From NCBI RefSeq assembly GCF_014137995.1, contig NZ_JACGWV010000001.1, forward strand, positions 2,976,001 to 3,040,000: a stretch of DNA of 64,000 bases, written 5' to 3'. How positions within the stretch are numbered: position 1 is the first letter of the stretch; each line of letters begins with the position of its first letter. Under the pieces are notes generated by a model. The model made no database searches, was not told the DNA's origin, and was given only the letters and a program-made list of their open reading frames with translations. Positions 24,525 to 33,515 of this stretch are shown here, one piece after another. The DNA is from Promicromonospora sukumoe. Lineage in GTDB: Bacteria > Actinomycetota > Actinomycetes > Actinomycetales > Cellulomonadaceae. The position numbers and the translations under genes are program-made.

Positions 24525-26533
24525 GCGAACCCACTTCTCGCTCGACCGAGCCCGTCCAGCAGGACGCGCCCGCCGAGCCCGTGGCCGAGACTCCGACCGC
24601 AGCCGAGGCGACCGCCGAGGCGGTCGCGGAGGCGCCTGAGGCAGCCGTCGAGGCCGACGCACCGGAGGCTGCCGCGGAGGCAGCCCCCGAGGCCACCGAG
24701 ACGGAACCGGCCGCGGAGGAGACTCCGGCGGCCGAGGCCGAGGCACCTGCGGACGAGGCGCCTGCGGACGAGGCTCCGGCCGAAGAAGCTGCGGCTGAGG
24801 AGGCTCCCGCCGAGGAGGCTCCGGCCGAGGAGGCCGCCGCCGAGGCCGAGGCTCCCGTCGAGGCTGCTGCCGACGTCGCTCCCACGGAGGAGGCTCCCGC
24901 CGAGGAGACCCCTGCTGAGGAGGCCCCCGTCGAGGAGGCACCGGCGACGGAGGCTCCGGCCGCCGAGGCTCCGGCCGCCGAGGCCCCGGCTGCCGAGGCC
25001 GACACCCCGACGGAGGAGGCCCCGGCAACGGAGACCCCCGCCGAGGAGGCACCCGCTGAGGAGGCACCGGCGACGGAGGCCCCGGCCGCCGAGGCCGCAG
25101 CTCCCGCTCCCGCGCCGACGCCCGCGGCCCCGAAGCCGTCGGCGATCCCGTCGCCGGCCGCTCTCGCGCGGCCGCGTGCGCCCAAGCCGGGCGCGCCGTC
25201 GGCTCCTGCTGCGGCGCAGTCCGCCCCGGCGACGGCACCCACCCCGGTGGTGCCGGCCGCAGCGGACGCCGTCGCGCACGCCGAGGCGGAGAAGTTCGGC
25301 CGCGTCGACGACGAGGGCAACGTCTACGTGAACGACGGCGACGGCGAGCGCGTCGTCGGCCAGTTCCCCGGCGTCACCACCGAGGAGGCGCTCGCGCTGT
25401 ACGTGCGCCGCTATCTCGACCTCAGCGCGAAGGTCGGCCTGTTCGAGGCCCGGCTGGACAGCGCGGACCTGTCGGTGCGCGAGATCGACCAGACGCTGCA
25501 AAAGCTCGGCGAGGAGACCGCGGAGCCCGCCGCCGTCGGCGACCTGGCGGGCCTGCGGACCCGGGTCGAGGCCCTGCGGGGTCGCGCCGCGGAGCGGCGT
25601 GCCGCCCTGGAGCAGGCGCGCTCCGCCGCGAAGGCCGAGGCTGTCGCGTCCCGCACCTCGATCGTGGAGGCCGCCGAGAAGATCGCGGCGACCGACCCGA
25701 GCAAGATGCAGTGGCGCCCGGCGGGCGAGGAGCTGCGCGCCCTGCTGGACCGCTGGAAGGACGCACAGCGTTCCGGGCCGCGCATCGACCGCCCCACGGA
25801 GGAGTCCCTCTGGAAGCGGTTCAGCCACGCCCGCACCGCGTTCGACCGTGAGCGCCGGCACTTCTTCGCGGACCTGGAGCAGCGCAACAGCGCCGCGAAG
25901 TCCGAGAAGGAGAAGCTGGTCTCGGAGGCCGAGGCGCTGTCGAACAGCACCGACTGGGGTTACACCGCGGGCGCGTACCGCGACCTCATGACGCGCTGGA
26001 AGGCGGCGGGCCGTGCGTCCCGCAAGGACGACGACGCGCTGTGGGCCCGGTTCCGGGCCGCGCAGGACCGGTTCTTCCAGGCCCGGGACGCCGAGAACGC
26101 CGTGATCGACGCGGAGTACGGCGAGAACCTGAAGGTCAAGGAGGTCCTGCTGGAGGAGGCCGAGGCGCTGCTCCCGGTCAAGGACCTGAACAAGGCCAAG
26201 GCCGCCCTGCGCGGCCTCCAGGAGCGCTGGGAGGAGGCCGGCAAGGTTCCTCGCGGCGACATCCAGCGCATCGAGGCCCGCCTGCGCGCGGTCGAGACCG
26301 CGGTCCGCGACGCCGACCAGGCGCAGTGGAAGCGCACCAACCCCGAGACGCGTGCGCGCGCCGAGGGTGCGGCGGCGCAGCTCGAGTCCGCGATCGCGGG
26401 TCTTGAGGCGGACCTCGCGGACGCCCAGGCCAAGGGCGACAAGCGCAAGGTCTCGGAGCTGGAGGCCGCCGTGGCGGCCCGCCGCTCGTGGCTGGAGCAG
26501 GTCGTCAAGGCCGCGGAGGACTCCCGCGGCTGA
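24521..26533 (+). CDS. DUF349 protein with long Ala/Glu/Pro-rich N-terminal region
   Basis: Encodes 670 residues. About 1-240 is low-complexity Ala/Glu/Pro (PAEEAPAEEAP-like repeats), probably an extended acidic tail. From about 255 comes EAEKFGRVDDEGNVYV and then helical DUF349 repeats, each about 70 residues with Trp at fixed places (MQWRPAGEELRALLDRWKD, TDWGYTAGAYRDLMTRWKA, ALRGLQERWEEAGKVPRGD), ending in a coiled coil. Related proteins bind nucleic acids or ribosome-linked partners, but the role is not settled. GTG start overlaps the ppiB stop; a strong hairpin follows the stop. Confidence 0.85.
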   Translation: MSEPTSRSTEPVQQDAPAEPVAETPTAAEATAEAVAEAPEAAVEADAPEAAAEAAPEATETEPAAEETPAAEAEAPADEAPADEAPAEEAAAEEAPAEEAPAEEAAAEAEAPVEAAADVAPTEEAPAEETPAEEAPVEEAPATEAPAAEAPAAEAPAAEADTPTEEAPATETPAEEAPAEEAPATEAPAAEAAAPAPAPTPAAPKPSAIPSPAALARPRAPKPGAPSAPAAAQSAPATAPTPVVPAAADAVAHAEAEKFGRVDDEGNVYVNDGDGERVVGQFPGVTTEEALALYVRRYLDLSAKVGLFEARLDSADLSVREIDQTLQKLGEETAEPAAVGDLAGLRTRVEALRGRAAERRAALEQARSAAKAEAVASRTSIVEAAEKIAATDPSKMQWRPAGEELRALLDRWKDAQRSGPRIDRPTEESLWKRFSHARTAFDRERRHFFADLEQRNSAAKSEKEKLVSEAEALSNSTDWGYTAGAYRDLMTRWKAAGRASRKDDDALWARFRAAQDRFFQARDAENAVIDAEYGENLKVKEVLLEEAEALLPVKDLNKAKAALRGLQERWEEAGKVPRGDIQRIEARLRAVETAVRDADQAQWKRTNPETRARAEGAAAQLESAIAGLEADLADAQAKGDKRKVSELEAAVAARRSWLEQVVKAAEDSRG

Positions 26534-26536
26534 TGC

Positions 26537-26545
26537 TTGTCCACA
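26537..26545 (+). promoter_or_regulatory. Perfect DnaA-box sequence (TTGTCCACA)
   Basis: Exact TTGTCCACA directly after the DUF349 stop and touching the terminator stem. Third identical 9-mer in the window. Confidence 0.4.
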
Positions 26546-26582
26546 ACGGGCCCGGTCGCGCGCTGCGCGACCGGGCCCGTTG
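26544..26582 (+). terminator. Strong terminator hairpin after the DUF349 gene
   Basis: Perfect 18-bp stem (26544-26561 with 26565-26582, arm CAACGGGCCCGGTCGCGC) and a 3-nt loop, 10 nt after the stop at 26533. It separates the ppiB-DUF349 unit from the repair cassette downstream. Confidence 0.85.
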
Positions 26583-26598
26583 CGCATAGGTTCTGCAG

Positions 26599-27213
26599 GT
26601 GCCGTTCCCGTCCCTCGCCGCCCTCCTCGACCCCGGGCCGACGGCGCCGGCCCTCGTGGTCACCCCGGAGCACGTGGGCGGACCGGTCGCGTGGACGGAG
26701 CTGCGCCGCGCGGGCGCGCTTGTCGAGCTGCACGACGGCGCGGCGGTCGGCGTCGGCTCGGTGGTCGGCCCGCGGCACCGGGCGCTGGCGCTGGCCCGCG
26801 AGGTGCCCGCCCGCTGCGTCCTGGGCGCCGCCACCGCGGCGTGGGTGCACACCGGGCTGTACGACGGCGTCCCAGCCCCGGCCTGGCCCGACGGCGCGCC
26901 GGTCGAGCTGGCCTACTCCCCCGACACGCACCGTCCCGCCCCGCGGCCCGGGCGGGTCACGCGCCGCGCCCCGGGTCTCGCGCGGGACACCGAACGCCTC
27001 GCGGGCGTACCCGTCACCAGCCGGGTGCGGACCGCCGTCGACGTCGCCTGCACCGCGCCGCAGGAGGCCGCGGTGCCCGTGCTGGTCGCCCTGGCGCGGG
27101 GCGGCGTGGACCTGCGGGACGCCGCCCGGCTGCTGGACCGGAGGGCCCGCGTGGTGGGGCGCCCCGCGGCGCACCGCGCGCTTTCTGCGGCGCGGGAGCT
27201 GCTGTCGGGCTAG
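26599..27213 (+). CDS. Uncharacterised actinobacterial protein
   Basis: Encodes 204 residues, no signal peptide or membrane segment. Sequence is rich in Ala/Arg/Pro: an N-terminal part with ALVVTPEHVGGPVAWTELRRAGALVELHDG, then CVLGAATAAWVHTGLYDG, and TERLAGVPVTSRVRTAVDVAC. This arrangement recalls the many actinobacterial proteins with an AbiEi-like winged helix and a C-terminal helical domain, but no partner nucleotidyltransferase is adjacent, so a toxin-antitoxin role is not claimed. GTG 26599 lies 6 nt after TAGGTT (leaderless). The next gene, a Prim-Pol, follows after 9 nt. Confidence 0.55.
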   Translation: MPFPSLAALLDPGPTAPALVVTPEHVGGPVAWTELRRAGALVELHDGAAVGVGSVVGPRHRALALAREVPARCVLGAATAAWVHTGLYDGVPAPAWPDGAPVELAYSPDTHRPAPRPGRVTRRAPGLARDTERLAGVPVTSRVRTAVDVACTAPQEAAVPVLVALARGGVDLRDAARLLDRRARVVGRPAAHRALSAARELLSG

Positions 27214-27222
27214 GTTCGGTCC

Positions 27223-28326
27223 ATGGCCGGATCCAGGACACCCGCTGTGGAGCTCGACGTCGCAGGACGTACCGTGCGCGTGACGAGCCCGGACCGCGTG
27301 GTCTTCCCCCGAGACATCACCAAGCTGCAGGTCGTCGAGTACTTCGTGGCCGTCGCGGACGGCATCACTGGCGCCCTGCTGCACCGCCCCACCACGCTGG
27401 AGCGGTGGCCCAAGGGCTGGCACGAGGGTGCGCACCTCGCCACCCGCATGCCCAAGCCCGACGACCCGAAGGGTGACGGCTTCTACCAGAAGCGCATCCC
27501 GAAGGGCGCCCCGGACTACGTGGAGACCGCGACCATCGCGTTCCCGTCGGGCCGGACGGCGGACGAGGTGTGCCCCACGGAGCCCGCCGTCGTCGCCTGG
27601 GCGGCCAACATGGGCACGCTCACCTTCCACCCGTGGCCGGTGCGGCGCGACGACGTCGAGGCGGTCGACCAGCTCCGCATCGACCTGGACCCCCAGCCCG
27701 GCACGGACTTCTCCGACGCCGCGGCCGTGGCCCCGCACCTGCGGGAGCTGCTCGGCGAGCTGGACCTGCGGGGCTACCCGAAGACGTCGGGCGGGCGGGG
27801 GCTGCACGTCTTCGTGCCGCTGGAGCCGCGGTGGACGTTCACCGAGGCCCGGCGGGCGACCATCGCGATCGGCCGCGAACTGGAGCGCCGGCTGCCCGGC
27901 CAGGTCACCACGCGGTGGTGGAAGGAGGAGCGCGGCGAGGCGATCTTCGTGGACTACAACCAGATGGCGCGCGACCGCACCATCGCGTCGGCGTGGTCCA
28001 TCCGCGCGAACGGGCGAGCGACGGTGTCGATGCCGCTGGACTGGGACGAGGTGCCCGACGTGCACCCCGACGACTTCGACGTGCTCACGGCGCCGGGCCG
28101 GTTCGCGGAGCGGGGCGACCTGTTCGCCGCGCTGCGCGCCGACCGCGACCCCGCGCTGGACTGCTCGCTGGACGCGGCCCTGGACCTGGCGGCCCGCGAC
28201 GAGGCGAACGGCCTGGAGGACCTGCCCTACCCGCCGGAGTACCCGAAGATGCCGGGCGAGCCCAAGCGGGTCCAGCCCAGCCGTGACAAGGACCGGGACC
28301 GCAGCAAGGACGCCGTCGGCGACTGA
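27223..28326 (+). CDS. LigD-type polymerase/primase (Prim-PolC-like)
   Basis: Encodes 367 residues of the archaeo-eukaryotic primase-like polymerase domain found in LigD: SPDRVVFPRDITK near the start, PDYVETATIAFPSG, the metal-binding DQLRIDLDPQPG (DxD), GYPKTSGGRGLHVFVPL, and TIASAWSIRANGRATVSMPL. It fills short DNA gaps or adds ribonucleotides. Stand-alone versions next to LigC in mycobacteria (Prim-PolC) work in base-excision repair, and a LigC-like gene lies 1 kb downstream here. The tail is charged (RDKDRDRSKD). ATG 27223 lies 6 nt after TAGGTT. Confidence 0.9.
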   Translation: MAGSRTPAVELDVAGRTVRVTSPDRVVFPRDITKLQVVEYFVAVADGITGALLHRPTTLERWPKGWHEGAHLATRMPKPDDPKGDGFYQKRIPKGAPDYVETATIAFPSGRTADEVCPTEPAVVAWAANMGTLTFHPWPVRRDDVEAVDQLRIDLDPQPGTDFSDAAAVAPHLRELLGELDLRGYPKTSGGRGLHVFVPLEPRWTFTEARRATIAIGRELERRLPGQVTTRWWKEERGEAIFVDYNQMARDRTIASAWSIRANGRATVSMPLDWDEVPDVHPDDFDVLTAPGRFAERGDLFAALRADRDPALDCSLDAALDLAARDEANGLEDLPYPPEYPKMPGEPKRVQPSRDKDRDRSKDAVGD

Positions 28327-28335
28327 CCTCGATCC

Positions 28336-28605
28336 TCAGTGCGACCGCAGCGCCTTGATCAGCTCGCCCTTGCGCATCGACGAACGCCCCTCGATGCCGA
28401 TCTCGGCGGCTCGCTTGCGCAGCTTCTCGACCGTCCAGTCGTCGTAGTCGCCGGCCTTGCCGCCCTTGCGGCCGACGCTCTTGCGCGACGTGTTCGCCGC
28501 GGCGTTCGCGATGCGGGCGGACTTCTCCTTGGAACTGCCCTCGTCGCGGAGCTTCTCGTACAGCTCCTTGTCCTTCACGCTGGGTCCGGGGTCACGCTTG
28601 GGCAT
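28336..28605 (-). CDS. Small DUF7218-like protein with Rho N-terminal-type domain
   Basis: Encodes 89 residues, strongly basic, starting MPKRDPGPSVKDKELYEKLR and containing RIANAAANTSRKSVGRKGGKAG. The C-terminal third, WTVEKLRKRAAEIGIEGRSSMRKGELIKALR, is a helix-extended-helix of the Rho-N/SAP kind that binds nucleic acid. Similar small proteins are common next to repair genes in actinobacteria; role unknown. ATG 28605 has a GGAGGAG ribosome-binding site. It lies antisense inside the Prim-Pol/LigC cluster, 9 nt from the end of the Prim-Pol gene. Confidence 0.75.
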   Translation of the reverse strand: MPKRDPGPSVKDKELYEKLRDEGSSKEKSARIANAAANTSRKSVGRKGGKAGDYDDWTVEKLRKRAAEIGIEGRSSMRKGELIKALRSH

Positions 28606-28715
28606 GGTTGCTCCTCCGACGGTGCGGGACGTGCAGCCTCCACCATCGCCCGATCTCACCCCGCTCGCACGGGCGTGGACCGATGAGTCCGGCGCCGCTC
28701 CGCCGTCGGACGGGC

Positions 28716-29279
28716 ATGGGAACGCTGCGCTACACCGCGAACATGTCCGCCGACGGGTACACCGTCGACGCCGAGGGGAGCTTCGACTTCACGCAGCCGA
28801 CCGACGAGATGCTGGCGTTCATCAACGAGGCCGAGGCCGACTCCGCCGTCTACGTCCACGGCCGGCGCATGTACGAGACGATGGTCTACTGGGAGACGCA
28901 CGACCCGGGGTCCACCCCGAACCCGCACCTGGACCGGTACGCGGAGATCTGGCAGGGCGTGGACAAGATCGTCGTCTCGTCGTCCCTGCCCCCGGAGGCC
29001 GTGACGTCGGCCCGGACGCGGCTCGTACGTGACCTGGGGCCCGGCGAGCTGCAACGCATCGTGAGCTGCGCGCCCGGGGTCGTCTCCATCGGCGGGCCCA
29101 CCGTCGCCGCGCCGTTCATCCGGCAGGGTCTCGTGGACGACTTCCGCTTCGTGGTCTACCCCGAGGTCGTGGGCGGCGGGCTGCCGGCCCTCCCCCGGGA
29201 CGCCCGCCTGCGGCTGCGACTCGTGGACTCGCGGACGTTCGACGACGGCTGCGTCTACCTGCGCTATGCGCCGCGCTGA
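28716..29279 (+). CDS. Dihydrofolate-reductase-like (RibD C-terminal type) protein
   Basis: Encodes 187 residues with the RibD-C/DHFR-like fold: MGTLRYTANMSADGYTVDAE, VYVHGRRMYETMVYW, KIVVSSSLPP, and VSIGGPTVAAPFIRQGLVDDF with YPEVVGGGLP. Such proteins bind NADPH; the true substrate is generally unknown and most are not folate enzymes. ATG 28716 has only a weak ribosome-binding site. The gene is 15 nt upstream of the LigC-like gene and is probably cotranscribed with it, though a shared function is not obvious. Confidence 0.82.
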   Translation: MGTLRYTANMSADGYTVDAEGSFDFTQPTDEMLAFINEAEADSAVYVHGRRMYETMVYWETHDPGSTPNPHLDRYAEIWQGVDKIVVSSSLPPEAVTSARTRLVRDLGPGELQRIVSCAPGVVSIGGPTVAAPFIRQGLVDDFRFVVYPEVVGGGLPALPRDARLRLRLVDSRTFDDGCVYLRYAPR

Positions 29280-29294
29280 GGCAGGCTCGTACCC

Positions 29295-30455
29295 GTGACC
29301 ACTCTCAACCTGCCCGTGCAGCCCCCGGTCCGGCCGATGCTCGCCAAGAGCGTGCCCTCGGTGCCTGCCCAGCCCGCCGGCGACGACGCCGGCCCCGCGT
29401 ACGTCTACGAGCCCAAGTGGGACGGGTTCCGCGCCATCGTGTACCGCGACGGCGACGAGGTACGCATCGACTCCCGCAACGCGAAGCCCATGGAGCGCTA
29501 CTTCCCGGACGTCGTCGCCGCCGTCCGCCAGTCCCTGCCGGAGCGGTGCGTGGTCGACGGCGAGATCGTCATCGCGCAGCGACCCGGGCACGGTGCCGCG
29601 CACCTGGACTTCGAGCTGCTGTCCCAGCGCATCCACCCCGCGGAGTCCCGGGTGAACATGCTGGCCGAGACGACGCCGGCGGCGCTCGTGGTCTTCGACG
29701 TGCTCGCGCTCGGCGACGACGACCTGATGGACCGGCCCCTGACCGAGCGGATCGAGGCCCTGGACGGGCTGGGGCTGACCGGCCCCCTCGTCTTCGCCAC
29801 GCCCCGCACCCTGGACGCCGCGGAGGCCGAGGAGTGGTTCGGCTCGTTCGAGGGCGCGGGCCTGGACGGCGTCGTCGCCAAGCCCGCGGACGGCCCGTAC
29901 GCGCCCAACAAGCGCAGCATGCTGAAGATCAAGCACACCCGCACCGCCGACGTCGTGCTGGCGGGGTACCGGCTGCACAAGACGTCGACGCCGGAGGAGC
30001 CGCTGCTGGGCTCGCTGCTGCTGGGGCTGTGGGACGAGACCGACGACGGTCCGCGGCTGCAGTTCGTGGGCGTCGCGGCGTCGTTCTCAGCGACCCGTCG
30101 GGCCGAGCTGATCGCGGAGCTGGCGCCGCTGGTCGTGGAGCCCGGCACGCCCGCGGCCGAGGAGCACCCGTGGCAGGGCTGGACCGACCCGACGAAGGCC
30201 GAGGCGGGCGACCGGCTGCCGGGCGCGCAGTCGCGCTGGAGCTCGGGCAAGGACCTGTCGTTCACGCCCCTGCGCCCCGAGCGCGTGCTGGAGGTCGGCT
30301 ACGACCACATGGAGGGCTCCCGGTTCCGGCACACGTCCCAGTTCAAGCGCTGGCGCCCGGACCGCGAGCCGGCGTCGTGCACGTACGAGCAGCTCGAGGA
30401 GCCGGTCAGCTTCGACCTCGGCGACCTGCTCCCGGGGGCGCCGGGGACCTCCTGA
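29295..30455 (+). CDS. ligC: ATP-dependent DNA ligase (LigC-like)
   Basis: Encodes 386 residues: adenylation domain with VRPMLAKSVPS, the nucleophile motif YEPKWDGFRAI (KxDG), GEIVIAQ (motif III region), and GVVAKPADGPYAPNKRSMLKIKH (motifs IV-V), followed by an OB-fold domain with WSSGKDLSFTPLRPERVLEVGYD. No Ku, LigD nuclease or polymerase domain is fused. LigC seals nicks in short-patch repair in mycobacteria. GTG 29295 is 7 nt from a CAGGCT box. The stop codon is directly followed by a 19-bp palindrome shared with the convergent relA gene. Confidence 0.9.
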   Translation: MTTLNLPVQPPVRPMLAKSVPSVPAQPAGDDAGPAYVYEPKWDGFRAIVYRDGDEVRIDSRNAKPMERYFPDVVAAVRQSLPERCVVDGEIVIAQRPGHGAAHLDFELLSQRIHPAESRVNMLAETTPAALVVFDVLALGDDDLMDRPLTERIEALDGLGLTGPLVFATPRTLDAAEAEEWFGSFEGAGLDGVVAKPADGPYAPNKRSMLKIKHTRTADVVLAGYRLHKTSTPEEPLLGSLLLGLWDETDDGPRLQFVGVAASFSATRRAELIAELAPLVVEPGTPAAEEHPWQGWTDPTKAEAGDRLPGAQSRWSSGKDLSFTPLRPERVLEVGYDHMEGSRFRHTSQFKRWRPDREPASCTYEQLEEPVSFDLGDLLPGAPGTS

Positions 30456-30501
30456 CGTGTCAGACGTACAGGTCACCCGAGGGACCTGTACGTCTGACAC
30501 G
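30456..30501. terminator. Bidirectional palindrome between ligC and relA
   Basis: Perfect 19-bp inverted repeat (30456-30474 with 30483-30501, arm CGTGTCAGACGTACAGGTC) with an 8-nt loop, filling nearly the whole gap between the two convergent stop codons (30455 and 30507). Likely a shared terminator; notably AT-richer than its surroundings. Confidence 0.85.
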
Positions 30502-30506
30502 AGGGT

Positions 30507-32843
30507 TCACACCGGGAGCTGCGGCCGCTCGACCGGCTTGGTGCCGGTGATGCGGTGCACGTCGAACACGCCCTCGACCTTCCGCACGGCCGATAGCACC
30601 GTCGCGAGGTGCGCGGGCTCGGCCATCTCGAAGATGAACCTCGAGACCGCCAGCCGGTCGTCCGACGTCGAGACGAACGCAGAGAGGATGTTCACGTGGT
30701 TCTCGGACAGCACGCGTGTGACGTCCGAGAGGAGCCGGGACCGGTCGAGCGCCTCGACCTGGATCTGCACCAGGAACATCGTGTTCGCGCCCTGGGTCCA
30801 CTCGACCTCGACCAGGCGCTCCGGCTGCTTGCGCAGGCCGTCCAGGTTCACGCAGTCGGTGCGGTGCACGCTGACGCCCTGGCCGCGGGTCACGAAGCCC
30901 ACGATGTCGTCGCCCGGCACCGGGGTGCAGCACTTGGCGAGCTTGACCCACACGTCCGCGGACTCGGAGCCCTTGAGCATGACGCCCGGGTCGCCCGACC
31001 GCACGCGCCGGGCGGTGAGCCCGCCGGGACGGGCCGCCTCGGCGACGTCCTCCTCCGCGCCGTCCGCCCCGCCGAGCGCCTTGACGAGCTTCTCGACCAC
31101 GTGCGCCGAGGAGATCTGGCCCTCGCCGACCGCCGCGTACAGCGCGGACACGTCCTGGTAGTTCATCTCGTCCGCGACCCCGACCAGGGTCTCGTGCGAC
31201 ATGAGGCGCTGGATCGGCAGGCCCTGCTTGCGCATCGCCTTGGCGATCGAGTCCTTGCCGGTCTCGACGGCCTCCTCGCGGCGCTCCTTGGTGAACCACT
31301 GCCGGATCTTGTTGCGGGCGCGCGGCGACTTCACGAACCCGAGCCAGTCGCGGCTCGGCCCCGCCGTCTCCGACTTCGAGGTGAGGATGTCGACGACGTC
31401 GCCGTTCTCCAGCGGCGAGTCGAGCGGCACCAGGCGGCCGTTCACGCGGGCGCCCATGGTCCGGTGCCCCACCTCGGTGTGCACCGCGTACGCGAAGTCG
31501 ACCGGCGTGGCGCCGCCGGGCAGCGCCATGGCCGAGCCCTTCGGCGTGAAGACGTAGACCTCGTCGCCGCCGATCTCGAACCGCAGCGAGTCGAGGAACT
31601 CCGCCGGGTCGGCGGTCTCGCGCTGCCAGTCCACGAGCTGGCGCAGCCAGGCCATGTCCTGGTTCTTGGGGTCGGTGCCCCCCGCGGCCGGCGTCTTCTC
31701 CTTGTACTTCCAGTGCGCGGCGACGCCGTACTCGGCGCGGCGGTGCATGTCGTGCGTCCGGATCTGGATCTCCACGGGCTTGCCGCCCGGGCCGATCACC
31801 GTCGTGTGCAGCGACTGGTACATGTTGAACTTCGGCATCGCGATGTAGTCCTTGAACCGGCCGGGGACCGGGTTCCACCGCGCGTGCATGGCGCCGAGCG
31901 CCGCGTAGCAGTCACGCACCGTGTCCACCAGGACACGCGTGCCGACGAGGTCGTAGATCTCCGCGAAGTCGTGGCCGCGCACGATCATCTTCTGGTAGAT
32001 CGAGTAGTAGTGCTTGGGCCGGCCGGTGACGGTGGCCTTGATCTTCGCGCTGCGCAGGTCCGACTCGATCTGCCCGCGCACCACGCCGAGGTACTCCTCG
32101 CGGGCGGGGGCGCGCTCGGCCACCAGGTGCACGATCTCGTCGTACACCTTGGGGTACAGGGTCTGGAAGGACAGGTCCTCCAGCTCCCACTTGATCGTGT
32201 TCATGCCCAGCCGGTGGGCCAGGGGCGCGTAGATCTCGACGGTCTCGCGCGCCTTGCGCTCGGCCGACTTGGACGGCACGTACTTCCAGGTGCGGGCGTT
32301 GTGCAGGCGGTCGGCCAGCTTGATGACCAGCACGCGGATGTCCTTGGCCATCGCCACGACCATCTTGCGCACGGTCTCGGCCTGCGCCGCGTCGCCGTAC
32401 TTCACCTTGTCCAGCTTGGTGACGCCGTCCACCAGCAGCGCGACGTCGTCGCCGAACTCGCCGCGCAGCGTGTCCAGCGAGTAGTCGGTGTCCTCCACCG
32501 TGTCGTGCAGCAGCGCGGCCGCGATCGTCGTGCCCTCGAACCCGAGCTCCGCCAGGATCGTGGAGACCGCGACGGGGTGCGTGATGTAGGGGTCGCCGCT
32601 CTTGCGCATCTGCCCGCGGTGGGCCTTCTCGGCCACGACGTAGGCGCGCTCGATGAGGGCGACGTCGGCCTTGGGGTGGTTGCTGCGGATCGCCTGCAGC
32701 AGCGGCTCGATGGCCGCGGGCGTGCCGCCACCGATGCTGCGCACGCCCAGCCGCACCAGCCGGTTGCGCATCCGGTTGCCGCCCGGAGGGGTCGGCGGGT
32801 TCTTCTCGGGCACCGGAGCGCGTGACACCGTGTTCTCCGCCAT
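30507..32843 (-). CDS. relA: Bifunctional (p)ppGpp synthetase/hydrolase RelA/SpoT
   Basis: Encodes 778 residues, the usual actinobacterial Rel length. Order: HD hydrolase domain (about 60-210, with [11 protein letters not shown]), synthetase domain (about 250-380, with [15 protein letters not shown] and [21 protein letters not shown]; the RFKD loop indicates a bifunctional enzyme), TGS (about 425-490, [16 protein letters not shown]), zinc-finger/helical part (HRTDCVNL) and ACT domain (about 690-770). It makes and destroys ppGpp on starved ribosomes. ATG 32843 has AAGGAGG. It lies downstream of apt, secF and secD as in most of the phylum. Confidence 0.97.
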   Translation of the reverse strand: MAENTVSRAPVPEKNPPTPPGGNRMRNRLVRLGVRSIGGGTPAAIEPLLQAIRSNHPKADVALIERAYVVAEKAHRGQMRKSGDPYITHPVAVSTILAELGFEGTTIAAALLHDTVEDTDYSLDTLRGEFGDDVALLVDGVTKLDKVKYGDAAQAETVRKMVVAMAKDIRVLVIKLADRLHNARTWKYVPSKSAERKARETVEIYAPLAHRLGMNTIKWELEDLSFQTLYPKVYDEIVHLVAERAPAREEYLGVVRGQIESDLRSAKIKATVTGRPKHYYSIYQKMIVRGHDFAEIYDLVGTRVLVDTVRDCYAALGAMHARWNPVPGRFKDYIAMPKFNMYQSLHTTVIGPGGKPVEIQIRTHDMHRRAEYGVAAHWKYKEKTPAAGGTDPKNQDMAWLRQLVDWQRETADPAEFLDSLRFEIGGDEVYVFTPKGSAMALPGGATPVDFAYAVHTEVGHRTMGARVNGRLVPLDSPLENGDVVDILTSKSETAGPSRDWLGFVKSPRARNKIRQWFTKERREEAVETGKDSIAKAMRKQGLPIQRLMSHETLVGVADEMNYQDVSALYAAVGEGQISSAHVVEKLVKALGGADGAEEDVAEAARPGGLTARRVRSGDPGVMLKGSESADVWVKLAKCCTPVPGDDIVGFVTRGQGVSVHRTDCVNLDGLRKQPERLVEVEWTQGANTMFLVQIQVEALDRSRLLSDVTRVLSENHVNILSAFVSTSDDRLAVSRFIFEMAEPAHLATVLSAVRKVEGVFDVHRITGTKPVERPQLPV

Positions 32844-32919
32844 GTACGCGCCTCCTTCCCCGGGACGAAACCCGGAGTCGCCAGTCTAGCCCTGGACCTC
32901 TATGCGCCGTCCGGACCGA

Positions 32920-33504
32920 TCAGTCACCGGACGGGGTGTCCACCCGCAGGAGAGTATCGACGTTGTGGCCCTGGAGCCTGTCGCGGCCGTGAAGTGCCTC
33001 GAGCTCGATCAGGAAGGCGAGCCCCGAGACCACGCCACCGCACTTCTCCACCAGCTCTGCTGCGGCCGCCGCGGTACCGCCCGTGGCGAGAACGTCGTCG
33101 ATGATGAGAACGCGCGCACCCGGGGTCAATGTTCCCGCACGCAGCTCGATGGCCGCGGAGCCGTACTCCAGGTCGTACGAGACGCTGTGCGTGGGCGGCG
33201 GGAGCTTGCCCGCCTTGCGCAGCGGCAGGAAGCCCAGGCCGAGCGCGTGCGCCACCGGCGCGCCGAGCAGGAAGCCGCGGGCCTCCATGCCGGCCACGAC
33301 GTCGACGCCGTCGGCCAGCGCGAGGCGCGTGAAGGCCTCCACGACGTCGGCCAGGCCCTCGGCGTCGGCCAGGAGGGGCGTGATGTCCTTGAAGAGGACG
33401 CCGGGAGAGGGAAAGTTCGGGACGTCCGCGATCAGGTCGCGAACGCGCGTCGCCCTCTCCGGCACCAGGCCGGAGAGGGCGACGTCGGTCATGTCGTCTG
33501 CCAC
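32920..33504 (-). CDS. apt: Adenine phosphoribosyltransferase
   Basis: Encodes 194 residues: IADVPNFPSPGVLFKDITPLL, VVAGMEARGFLLGAPVAHAL, FLPLRKAGKLPP and the PRPP loop ARVLIIDDVLATGGTA are diagnostic. It salvages adenine to AMP in the cytosol. GTG 33504 is 8 nt from a TAGGCT box (complement of 33513-33518) that overlaps the secF stop codon, so apt appears to have its own leaderless promoter besides any readthrough from secDF. An internal ATG at 33492 is a weaker alternative. Confidence 0.95.
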   Translation of the reverse strand: MADDMTDVALSGLVPERATRVRDLIADVPNFPSPGVLFKDITPLLADAEGLADVVEAFTRLALADGVDVVAGMEARGFLLGAPVAHALGLGFLPLRKAGKLPPPTHSVSYDLEYGSAAIELRAGTLTPGARVLIIDDVLATGGTAAAAAELVEKCGGVVSGLAFLIELEALHGRDRLQGHNVDTLLRVDTPSGD

Positions 33505-33515
33505 GAGGCGTGAGC

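Noticed and set aside
26599..27213. AbiEi-like antitoxin of a type IV toxin-antitoxin pair
   Set aside because: No adjacent nucleotidyltransferase gene and the resemblance is general; left as uncharacterised.
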